13,500 bases of DNA from contig CAJNDS010002481.1 of the NCBI GenBank assembly GCA_905221605.1, positions 64,001 through 77,500 on the forward strand. The letters run 5' to 3'. The DNA is from Symbiodinium natans. Taxonomy: Eukaryota; Sar; Dinophyceae; Suessiales; Symbiodiniaceae. The notes under the pieces are model-generated. The model saw nothing but the letters and a program-made list of their open reading frames with translations. It had not been told where the DNA came from and did not search any database. Of the stretch, positions 10,901-13,500 are shown in pieces. Position numbers and translations under genes: made by a program. Each line of letters begins with the position of its first letter. Within the stretch, counting starts at the first letter, position 1.

Positions 10901-13305
10901 GAATCGAAACCACCCAGTCGTTGAGGGTTCAGGGTTTAGAGTCTTGGGTTTAGTGTTTAGGGGGTCGGAGTATCAAGGGGTCCCCACAAAGCAGAGCCCC
11001 AAATTGAATTCTTCAGTCTTCGCTTCCTTGCAGCCTGGCGATTCCGTTCGTGCCCCCGAGTCCTGTAGGTCAACGAGACTGCCATCGTGAACTACATCAT
11101 GAACCAGCTGGTTCAGATTCCCAATCGCCAGGACCAGAGAAAGCCCTAAACTCTAAAACCCTAAAACCCGGCGCCCCTAAACCCTAAACCCAGCTTGAAG
11201 TGAGTTCGAGGTTCAAGCCTCCACGCGTGGCCATGCTCGGGATTGAACCCAGCCTCATGCAAGATGCCATCTGTGCGTGTCACAAAGGTCTCTTCTGTCT
11301 GCCTCCTTTGCGCTCTGTGGGGGTTTCAAAGTAGCTGCGTCACGTGACGCCAGAAGCCTCTTAGACTTTATCAGCCCTCATAGGGTTCAGGACAAGCTCC
11401 AAAGACCCTAAGCCCTACACCCTGCCAAGCTTATAAACCCTACAAGACCTATGAACCCTGCGAACCCTATAAACCCTACACCTTACGCTCTACACCCAAA
11501 GCTCTGCCTTATGCAGCCTTCGGCAGGACATCGCCTTCACGCTGGCGCGACGTTTCGGCTTGCCCGGAGCGGATGACTCTCAGCTGAGATGAGTTGAAGG
11601 CCTTATATACAGAGTTTGAACTTGTGAATTCAGAGACTTAGGGTAATTTGTCTCCGACCTCCCCAAGACGTACCTGCGGCCAGACCTTGACTTAACCCAT
11701 GTTCTTATTCTCGGAAGGGATATGTGGTTACCCCCCAGCCTTATGAGCCCCACAACCATCTTGGGGGTCCTCATGTCGGGATCGGGAGTAACTCCTTGTA
11801 GAAGACCCTGGATGAGACCTGGATCCTAAACCCTAAACCCTGAACCTTATTGAGTGGAGAGCCTAGGAGCTCTTCCAGCGCCAGTTCAACCAACTCTTCG
11901 CCTCTGGCGACTACAAGGGTGCGGGGGGGCATTGTTGCTTTCAGGGTCTGCTGGATTGCTGATTTTGGGGGGTTTGCAAGGTGTCGGGGTTTACAAAACC
12001 CGAACTCCCCAACCCTAAGCCAGAAACCCTGAACCCTAGACCCTAAAACCCTAAGCCCCTTGTGAAGCCTGGCGTGCTGGCAACTTGGGCGGTGGCTGCG
12101 GCCGTTTTGGGTTTAAGCAGGGAACGGCTCATGGTTTGAGGGTAAAGGAGTTCTACATAATGGACTTTAACAGTGTCACTCAGTTTTTCCTGAGGATGCA
12201 TAGTTTCCGGTTGGAACGTTGGAGCAGTTTAGGATTCGAGAGGGGCCCATGAACCCTACCCTCAACCCAAGAACCAACTAGAAAGGGCATCTTGGGTAAA
12301 GCGGACCGAAGTCTGTTGTGTCTAAAGTGAGCCGAGAACGGTTTGTACGTTCAATGAATGTTAGTCTACGTGCTGTTGAAAATGGGCATCTTGGGCAAAG
12401 CGGACCGAAGTTGATGCATTGAAGGTGTCACTAGAGCGATTTGCACGCTCAGGGAACTTCTGCATAGTTACTCGTCATGCGGAGTTGTGCGATAAACGGT
12501 GTGCTCAAGAAGTAAGTCAAAGCTTGTCAAGAATCGATTGAATTTGCTGCATGCTTTCGTACTGAGCACTTCAACCGTTGAAAGTAGAATCAGGCAGTGG
12601 AGAAGCCTCTGGGCAAGAGCGGGGCGGGGCATTTTGGGGAGGTGAATATAGGGGTCGGAATAATTACTAATTAAATCCTCTTACGGCCCCTTTGTAATGA
12701 TACTATAGTAACCCCCATGAAACCCTATTCTAATTTTTCAGGCGCTTTTTACATTCTTGGGAGGGTGGTAGCTCTAAACCCCAACCCTAAACCCTAAATC
12801 TATTCTAATCATTCAGGCTCCTATGTTGGATTGAATCCGTTTCTGCAAGGGGCGTGGATAATTCTTTAGGCGCCTGCATGGTCCGCATCTCAACCTCTGG
12901 ATCGCGCCCCACCCCTTGCGCTCCCTAAACCCTAAACCCTAAAGCCTAAAGCCTAAACCCTAAACCCTAACCTTAAACCCTAAAACCCTAAACCCTAAAC
13001 CCTAAGCCGGGGTTTTGAGCAGGGTAACGCTAGTGCGAACCAGTTGCAACCTTATTGCCGGGGTGCATACAAGCCTTACGCCTGAACCTTCAAGTATAAG
13101 CCCCTCAACCCTACAACCTACAGAATGTACAGGCCTAATAAGCCTTACTTAGCCTCTTTGCTTTTTTTTGAGAGGTGGGGGGGGGGTTGGGGCGAAGCCT
13201 ACAAGCCTAAACCCTAAACCCTGGCCTGATGGAGGAGCAGCCCTCATCGCTGCCCAGTGCAAGAGCGGACTCCTCCGCACTCCGCAGACCATCCAGCGAC
13301 TCGGA
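207..13305 (+). CDS. CLTC: Clathrin heavy chain, partial, about 21 exons (N-terminal propeller, linker, start of leg)
   Basis: Clathrin heavy chain forms the triskelion that coats endocytic, Golgi and endosomal vesicles; its N-terminal seven-bladed propeller binds adaptor peptides. Seen: islands between repeats translate, in order and on one strand, to the family's motifs (SLTME, VVVVDM, RP, MNPA, IALK, QIFN, FWRW, VYHW, QIINY, LLTGIS, MQLYS, EGHA, KLHI, PPEA, SEKH, ITK, GIIFVNK, YIMNQL, GLPGAD, ELF, GLLRTPQTI). Borders were set by homology, phase and splice-site pattern. Exons 3-21 sum to 1,107 nt, 369 codons without a stop. The first roughly 25 residues lie upstream and most of the usual ~1,675-residue protein downstream. 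Coding is about 9% of the span. Introns run from 92 to 1,316 nt. Exon 2 is tentative. Nothing looks pseudogenised: no stops or frameshifts inside exons and critical residues are kept. Promoter and start codon are outside the window. Confidence 0.95.
264..298 (+). repeat. Poly-G tract (7 G, CC, 26 G)
   Basis: Runs of 7 and 26 G begin within about 15 bases of the exon 1 donor, whichever donor is used. It may form a G-quadruplex in DNA or RNA. The exact length is open to sequencing slippage. Confidence 0.9.
697..718 (+). repeat. Poly-G tract, 22 G
   Basis: Uninterrupted G run inside intron 1, preceded by T and G runs from 680. No function is evident. Confidence 0.9.
963..1079. mobile_element. 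TIR element, copy A (117 bp)
   Basis: The left end 963-983 (TACTTGGAGGTTCATGGGTAG) matches the reverse complement of 1059-1079 at 18 of 21 positions. It has no coding capacity of its own, as in a miniature inverted-repeat transposable element. Interior blocks (AACTCTAGTTATAAGTGGTT, then AATTCTACC) are shared with copy B at 3472-3686. No clear target-site duplication is visible. Confidence 0.75.
1361..1392 (+). CDS. CLTC: Tentative clathrin heavy chain exon 2
   Basis: Preceded by acceptor gcgcag|G and followed by a GC donor (tccgtg|gctcag). In phase with exon 1 (ending at 249) and exon 3 it reads QNVAVIGCSV and brings the gap between TME and VVVVDM to 15 residues, the spacing in plant heavy chains. 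Residue identity to the expected FICIRE-like strand is weak, so this rests on phase, length and splice pattern. A block at 1501-1527 (DASAGD) was the other option considered. Confidence 0.35.
1393..1843 (+). other. Intron 2, with CCCTAAA array
   Basis: Mostly unique sequence to about 1670, then an array of CCCTAAA heptamers at 1673-1742, then unique sequence to the acceptor ttgcgcag. No gene seen in it. Confidence 0.5.
1673..1742 (-). repeat. Telomere-like CCCTAAA array
   Basis: About ten heptamers, most exact CCCTAAA with variants CCCTAAG, CCCTCAA and ACTCAAC. It lies inside an intron, so it is an interstitial repeat rather than a chromosome end. Confidence 0.95.
1844..1903 (+). CDS. CLTC: Clathrin heavy chain exon 3
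   Basis: Twenty codons, starting VVVVDMHNNN and ending KRPMKAE, align with family [20 protein letters not shown]. The Arg of RP corresponds to human Arg64, near the clathrin-box groove. Acceptor gcgcag|G; GC donor gctgag|gcgtgc. Ending here, rather than after the next GCG, gives the exact family spacing to MNPA. Phase 0 at both ends. Confidence 0.93.
1920..1986 (+). repeat. TG-rich microsatellite
   Basis: Imperfect TG/TGTC repeats with a pure TG core at about 1952-1970, 17 bases after the exon 3 donor. Confidence 0.9.
2338..2435. mobile_element. 98-bp foldback (MITE-like) element with flanking 9-bp direct repeat
   Basis: Arms 2338-2372 and 2401-2435 are inverted repeats of 35 bp with a single mismatch; the outer 23 bp (starting CTGGTTCTTAGTAGGG) are perfect. 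The 28-base interior is AT-rich. GAATCTTCT occurs at 2327-2335 and again at 2438-2446, two bases outside each end, which looks like a target-site duplication. It has no coding capacity. A degraded relative lies at 6790-6939. Confidence 0.85.
2528..2672 (+). repeat. Telomere-like TTTAGGG array
   Basis: About 20 heptamers, mostly TTTAGGG, mixed with TTCAGGG and TTACAGGG variants. It ends about 5 bases before exon 4, so it takes the place of a pyrimidine tract at this acceptor. Confidence 0.95.
2678..2719 (+). CDS. CLTC: Clathrin heavy chain exon 4
   Basis: Fourteen codons, ATLMNPADNIIALK, match family SAIMNPASKVIALK. The second Ile of NII corresponds to human Ile80 in the clathrin-box groove. 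Acceptor gagag|G. Donor ttgaag|gtcgag is one of only two GT donors. Phase 0 at both ends. Confidence 0.95.
2720..3261 (+). other. Intron 4
   Basis: 542 bp with a GT donor. TTTAGGG-type heptamers follow the donor (2738-2770), a head-to-head CCCTAAA/TTTAGGG pair lies at 2971-3020, and a CCCTAAA array (3188-3232) sits before the acceptor. The rest is unique sequence without a recognisable gene. Confidence 0.9.
3262..3323 (+). CDS. CLTC: Clathrin heavy chain exon 5 (clathrin-box groove)
   Basis: Reads AATEGQAGHFV then QIFNLDSKE, aligning with human QIFNIEMKSK. Residues equivalent to human Gln89, Phe91 and Lys96 are kept, and the Lys98 codon is split with exon 6. Between IALK and QIFN there are 11 residues rather than the usual 5, a six-residue insertion. 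Acceptor ttcaag|G; GC donor (gagaa|gccggg), phase 2. Confidence 0.95.
3472..3686. mobile_element. TIR element, copy B (about 215 bp)
   Basis: The left end 3474-3494 and the reverse complement of 3664-3684 agree at 17 of 21 positions, and ACTAC/GTAGT extends the match outward. The right half shares blocks with copies A and C, e.g. ACAAGTGGTTATAGCCTTG and the segment ACTTCTAACC..TGCTTGTACCTAC. No coding capacity. Confidence 0.75.
4256..4307 (-). repeat. Telomere-like CCCTAAA array
   Basis: Six or seven heptamers with CCTCAAA variants, about 30 bases upstream of the exon 6 acceptor; opposite in orientation to the TTTAGGG array at 3360-3408 in the same intron. Confidence 0.9.
4339..4420 (+). CDS. 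CLTC: Clathrin heavy chain exon 6
   Basis: Reads LGVYQC then PEQIVFWRWLAPRLLALI and CAQ, close to plant PEQVVFWKWITPKMLGLV. Acceptor tttgcag|G completes the Lys codon of exon 5 (aa|g). GC donor gcgcag|gcgggg, phase 0. The length between exon 5 and VYHW matches the family exactly. Confidence 0.95.
4421..4899 (+). other. Intron 6
   Basis: 479 bp with a GC donor. Contains a CCCTAAA cluster at 4678-4716 and TTTAGGG-type repeats at 4797-4878, plus a short AT-richer stretch at 4530-4610. No gene is seen. Confidence 0.9.
4900..4981 (+). CDS. CLTC: Clathrin heavy chain exon 7
   Basis: Starts DVYHWNLSVANSQPEK and continues IFQRAGKLAEA, matching family VYHWSMEGESQPVKMFDR. Two residues longer than human before QIINY. 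Acceptor gggcag|G; GC donor gcag|gcgggg leaves phase 1. A 23-G run begins two bases into the intron. Confidence 0.95.
4982..5475 (+). other. Intron 7
   Basis: 494 bp. After the G run it is mostly unique sequence with scattered TTTAGGG, TTTCGGG and CCCTAAA units (5170-5190, 5326-5360, 5384-5400) and a poly-T tract at 5418-5430. No gene is seen. Confidence 0.9.
4984..5006 (+). repeat. Poly-G tract, 23 G, directly after a 5' splice site
   Basis: Starts at the third base of intron 7, right after the GC donor. Comparable G runs follow the donors of exons 1, 13 and 20. Confidence 0.9.
5476..5510 (+). CDS. CLTC: Clathrin heavy chain exon 8
   Basis: Reads TQIINYSANSQ, the family's QIINY strand. Acceptor ggtccag|G. 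GC donor agccag|gcaggg was preferred over the GT eleven bases further because it keeps seven residues between INY and the Trp of exon 9, as in human and plant proteins. Phase 1 in, phase 0 out. Confidence 0.92.
5511..5843 (+). other. Intron 8
   Basis: 333 bp with a GC donor and a CCCTAAA/CCCCAAA array at 5722-5779. The segment 5600-5720 has many short CCCT/AGGG blocks but no recognisable gene. Confidence 0.9.
5844..5879 (+). CDS. CLTC: Clathrin heavy chain exon 9 (36 nt)
   Basis: Twelve codons, VSWCLLTGISSQ, match human KWLLLTGISAQ. Acceptor gcgcag|G; GC donor tcacag|gccggc. Phase 0 at both ends. Confidence 0.95.
6014..6060 (+). CDS. CLTC: Clathrin heavy chain exon 10
   Basis: Reads DSGRTIDGNMQLYSR, matching NRVVGAMQLYS. 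Acceptor tttcacag|G. The GC donor after 6060 (ccgggg|gctcca, phase 2) joins in frame to exon 11 and gives near-family spacing to EGHA; a later GT after 6074 is less consistent. Confidence 0.88.
6061..6431 (+). other. Intron 10
   Basis: 371 bp with a GC donor. The only intron here without an exact TTTAGGG or CCCTAAA; it has degenerate units such as TTCAGGG near 6249-6280. No gene is seen. Confidence 0.85.
6432..6463 (+). CDS. CLTC: Clathrin heavy chain exon 11 (32 nt)
   Basis: Reads KQQQLLEGHA, matching human VSQPIEGHA. Chosen acceptor gagag|G keeps the frame. The exon start contains AAG CAG CAG CAG, so in-frame AG acceptors every three bases could add or remove Gln residues. GC donor atgcag|gcccct, phase 1. 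Confidence 0.88.
6464..6953 (+). other. Intron 11, with degraded foldback element
   Basis: 490 bp with a GC donor. An A/C-rich segment at 6600-6775 looks like decayed CCCTAAA repeats. The foldback relative at 6790-6939 ends 14 bases before exon 12. No gene is seen. Confidence 0.9.
6790..6939. mobile_element. Degraded relative of the 2338-2435 foldback element, with GATA/TA expansion
   Basis: The right end 6908-6939 carries GGGCCC then TTCATTCCCTACTAAGAACC, nearly identical to the right arm of the element at 2401-2435. The left end (GGGAATGATGGAATGAGG) is a decayed left arm lacking the outer bases. The loop has grown by GATA (about 6846-6884) and TA (about 6884-6904) repeats. Confidence 0.7.
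6954..7024 (+). CDS. CLTC: Clathrin heavy chain exon 12
   Basis: Reads CFGNVYVDDGGVRCGVFAF then QERK, aligning with ASFAQFKMEG...TLFCFAVRGQ. Acceptor ggtgcag|G; GC donor cggaag|gcgcaa, phase 0. GC-rich codons. The split Gly codon with exon 11 fits the frame. Confidence 0.9.
7025..7720 (+). other. Intron 12
   Basis: 696 bp with a GC donor. TTTAGGG units at 7073-7110 and 7616-7650 and CCCTAAA at 7446-7462. The rest is unique sequence without recognisable coding. Confidence 0.9.
7721..7795 (+). CDS. CLTC: Clathrin heavy chain exon 13
   Basis: Reads AGNPQTKLHIMDILKNRG and ends DSAPPFK, matching human [22 protein letters not shown]. Acceptor cttcag|G; GC donor ttcaag|gcgggg, phase 0 both ends. 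A 14-G run starts two bases into the intron. Confidence 0.95.
7796..8575 (+). other. Intron 13, with TIR element copy C
   Basis: 780 bp with a GC donor. G runs (7798-7811, 7854-7866), a TA microsatellite (about 7899-7928), CCCTAAA at 8012-8040, TTTAGGG at 8128-8142, TIR copy C, and a CCCTAAA array at 8461-8533. A 36-bp-spaced imperfect direct repeat (CCTCAGAA...GGAAGT) lies at 8383-8437. No gene is seen. Confidence 0.9.
8172..8267. mobile_element. TIR element, copy C (about 96 bp)
   Basis: Left end TGCTTGGAGGTTC and right end GAAGCTTCAAGCA form an imperfect inverted repeat like the ends of copies A and B. The segment TATTCGTAACCTGCTTATAC before the right end matches copy B closely. It is the shortest and most eroded of the three. 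Confidence 0.65.
8576..8605 (+). CDS. CLTC: Clathrin heavy chain exon 14 (30 nt)
   Basis: Ten codons, VQMEIAMPPE, align with AVDVFFPPE. Acceptor ggccag|G; GC donor cccgag|gcgacg, phase 0 both ends. The shortest firmly placed exon. The join to exon 15 gives PPEAPTDF against family PPEAQNDF, exact in length. Confidence 0.92.
8606..8972 (+). other. Intron 14, with the longest perfect TTTAGGG array
   Basis: 367 bp with a GC donor. Dominated by the array at 8682-8808; the remaining 160 bp up to the acceptor are unique and have a C/T-rich tract before exon 15. Confidence 0.9.
8682..8808 (+). repeat. Telomere-like TTTAGGG array, 11 perfect tandem heptamers
   Basis: Positions 8696-8772 are 11 uninterrupted TTTAGGG units, flanked by variant units on both sides. 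It is the cleanest array in the window, and lies in an intron of the clathrin gene. Confidence 0.97.
8973..9041 (+). CDS. CLTC: Clathrin heavy chain exon 15
   Basis: Reads APTDFAVGLHLSEKH then GVVFMITK, matching human [21 protein letters not shown]. Acceptor cagag|G; GC donor acgaag|gcgtat, phase 0 both ends. Confidence 0.96.
9042..10095 (+). other. Intron 15, with AT-rich island and large foldback
   Basis: 1,054 bp with a GC donor. Holds an AT-rich island (about 9150-9330), a foldback with telomere-like core (9327-9712), unique sequence to 9950, then a C-rich stretch (9966-10030) before the acceptor. A 114-codon minus-strand frame crosses the island but has no recognised homology and is not called. 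Confidence 0.85.
9327..9712. repeat. Large imperfect foldback enclosing a TTTAGGG array
   Basis: The left arm (9327-9411) is TA repeat, ATGATGCGGGTGCGGCC, 18 C, AATGGT, 14 C. The right arm (9632-9712) is a G run, ACCATACCAT, a 14-G run, GGCGAACC..., GGGATCATATAT and TA-rich sequence, roughly the reverse complement. Between them at 9436-9617 are TTTAGGG units, interrupted by a second poly-C plus GTGGTGGGTTGGTTT copy of the 9412-9435 motif. It may be a compound mobile element or foldback. Confidence 0.6.
10096..10161 (+). CDS. CLTC: Clathrin heavy chain exon 16
   Basis: Reads AGYLFMFDIGTGTMLVRS then RVSQ, matching human [21 protein letters not shown]. Acceptor agccag|G; GC donor tcccag|gcacgc, phase 0 both ends. 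Confidence 0.96.
10162..10253 (+). other. Intron 16, shortest intron (92 nt)
   Basis: GC donor and AG acceptor (ctggaag). Even this short intron has one exact TTTAGGG (10187-10193) and CTAAACC/AACCCTG-like units in the opposite sense downstream, so it could fold on itself. Confidence 0.9.
10254..10337 (+). CDS. CLTC: Clathrin heavy chain exon 17
   Basis: Starts ETVFITVGSANS and continues GGIIFVNKRGAVMSAK, matching human [27 protein letters not shown]; this closes the propeller. Acceptor ctggaag|G; GC donor gccaag|gcccgg, phase 0. The longest firmly placed exon (84 nt). Confidence 0.96.
10338..11068 (+). other. Intron 17
   Basis: 731 bp with a GC donor. CCCTAAA units at 10808-10850 and TTTAGGG-type units at 10925-10962. 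Two small perfect palindromes lie at 10553-10567 (AAGGCATAATGCCTT) and near 10587-10598 (CTGCTGCAGCAG). No gene is seen. Confidence 0.9.
11069..11131 (+). CDS. CLTC: Clathrin heavy chain exon 18
   Basis: Reads VNETAIVNYIMNQLVQIP then NRQ, matching EEENIIPYITNVLQNP at the propeller-to-linker transition. Acceptor cctgtag|G. Donor cgccag|gaccag begins with GA; the join to exon 19 (RQ|DIAF) fits the family frame. Confidence 0.9.
11132..11526 (+). other. Intron 18 (GA donor)
   Basis: 395 bp. CCCTAAA-type units at 11145-11190 and decayed CCCTACA/CCCTATA units at 11405-11490. No gene is seen. Confidence 0.85.
11527..11574 (+). CDS. CLTC: Clathrin heavy chain exon 19
   Basis: Reads DIAFTLARRFGLPGAD, matching DLALRMAVRNNLAGAE of the helical linker. 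Acceptor cggcag|G. The end after GAD uses a GA donor (gcggat|gactct) and gives exact family spacing to ELF; earlier GC or GA donors would delete one or two residues. Confidence 0.88.
11575..11866 (+). other. Intron 19 (GA donor)
   Basis: 292 bp, mostly unique, with CCCTAAA units at 11825-11842 close to the acceptor. Confidence 0.8.
11867..11918 (+). CDS. CLTC: Clathrin heavy chain exon 20
   Basis: Reads ELFQRQFNQLFASGDYK, matching human ELFARKFNALFAQGNYS. Acceptor gcctag|G; an earlier acceptor would bring in the in-frame TAG. GT donor (aagg|gtgcgg), phase 1, followed by a short G run. Confidence 0.94.
12285..12455 (+). repeat. Diverged tandem duplication, 99-bp period
   Basis: The 28-mer starting GGGCATCTTGGG at 12285-12312 recurs at 12384-12411 with one change. 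Sequence downstream of each copy (GTGTC...TTTG.ACG.TCA) is also alike but diverged. Confidence 0.85.
12923..13006 (-). repeat. Telomere-like CCCTAAA array
   Basis: About 12 heptamers, mostly CCCTAAA with CCTAAAG and CCCTAACC variants, in intron 20. Confidence 0.95.
13235..13305 (+). CDS. CLTC: Clathrin heavy chain exon 21 (last in window)
   Basis: Reads (G)AALIAAQCKSGLLRTPQTI then QRLG, matching human [25 protein letters not shown]. This begins the first leg repeat. Acceptor atggag|G completes the Gly codon of exon 20. A GC donor after 13305 (gga|gcttgg) is likely, but the next exon is outside the window. Confidence 0.93.
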
Positions 13306-13500
13306 GCTTGGGGGTTTTCAAAAAAAAAGGGTTTTCGGGGTTTAGGGGTTTCTAGGGTTTTCAAAAAAAAAGAGTTTTCGGGGTTTAGGGGTTTCTAGGG
13401 TTGCGTTGAGGTTAGAGGGTTTACAGGGCTTGGTTAGGGTTTGGAAGCTTGGCGGGGCTTTTAGGGCTTCGAGGGCTGACAGGGTTTAAAGTTTAGAGGC
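13306..13500 (+). other. 5' part of the intron after exon 21
   Basis: Begins with GC, holds the 43-bp duplication, then TTTAGGG-like and TTTACAGGG variants to the end of the window. Confidence 0.75.
13315..13400 (+). repeat. 43-bp tandem duplication
   Basis: Two 43-bp units (13315-13357 and 13358-13400), each TTTTC, nine A, then a TTTTCGGGG and TTTAGGGG segment, differ at one base. It starts nine bases into the intron after exon 21. Confidence 0.95.

Larger units (their letters stand above)
11919..13234 (+). other. Intron 20, longest intron (1,316 bp)
   Basis: Telomere-like units at 12011-12056, 12777-12798, 12923-13006 and 13206-13222. A 99-bp-period duplication at 12285-12455 lies in an otherwise unique stretch. 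A possible eroded TIR-element right end (CCTGAACCTTCAAGTA) is at 13081-13096. No gene is seen. Confidence 0.9.

Noticed and set aside
12061-12120. GC-rich block near 12070-12110 as an exon between exons 20 and 21
   Set aside because: Exon 20 joins exon 21 in frame with exact family spacing (DYK-G-AALIAA), leaving no residues for another exon.
1676-13006. CRISPR-like array from regularly repeated units
   Set aside because: The repeats are contiguous 7-mers or scattered transposon-like copies without uniform spacers, in a eukaryotic gene.
1-13500. The window as a telomere or subtelomere
   Set aside because: TTTAGGG arrays occur in both orientations, are short and broken, and alternate with ordered exons of a housekeeping gene, so they are interstitial.

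Overview
This window is a nuclear, intron-dense eukaryotic locus, most likely from a dinoflagellate. One gene on the + strand spans it: clathrin heavy chain. The window opens inside an upstream intron and closes inside a downstream one, so neither end of the gene is present. About 20 short exons (30-84 nt) can be picked out by translating small islands between repeats; a further one (exon 2) is tentative. Joined, exons 3-21 give 369 in-frame codons with no stop. They follow the clathrin heavy chain sequence from the first propeller blade (motifs like VVVVDM, RP, MNPA), through QIFN, FW.W, VYHW, QIINY, LLTGIS, MQLYS, EGHA, KLHI, PPEA, ITK and GIIFVNK, into the helical linker and the first leg repeat (GLLRTPQTI). 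This is the N-terminal adaptor-binding half of the triskelion leg; more than 1,200 codons should follow downstream.

Reasons for dinoflagellate: of 18 introns whose two borders are fixed by homology, 14 begin with GC, 2 with GT and 2 with GA, and every acceptor is AG followed by G. This GC/GA usage with a fixed G after the acceptor AG is reported for dinoflagellate nuclear genomes. The exons are GC-rich at third codon positions. The heptamer scattered in the introns is TTTAGGG, the telomere repeat type reported for dinoflagellates. The species cannot be told from the sequence.

Layout: 1-206 upstream intron; 207-249 exon 1; 250-1843 a repeat-rich stretch with tentative exon 2; 1844-2719 exons 3-4; 3262-4981 exons 5-7; 5476-7024 exons 8-12; 7721-9041 exons 13-15; 10096-11131 exons 16-18; 11527-11918 exons 19-20; 13235-13305 exon 21; then intron to the end. 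About 9% of the window is coding.

The introns carry the unusual content. Nineteen of 20 contain at least one exact TTTAGGG or CCCTAAA, in both orientations, up to 11 perfect tandem heptamers. Three related elements with about 21-bp terminal inverted repeats lie at 963-1079, 3472-3686 and about 8172-8267. A 98-bp near-perfect foldback element at 2338-2435 is bracketed by a 9-bp direct repeat and has a degraded relative at 6790-6939. A larger foldback at about 9327-9712 encloses a telomere-like array. Long G runs follow several 5' splice sites. No other gene, RNA gene, promoter or CRISPR array is supported.
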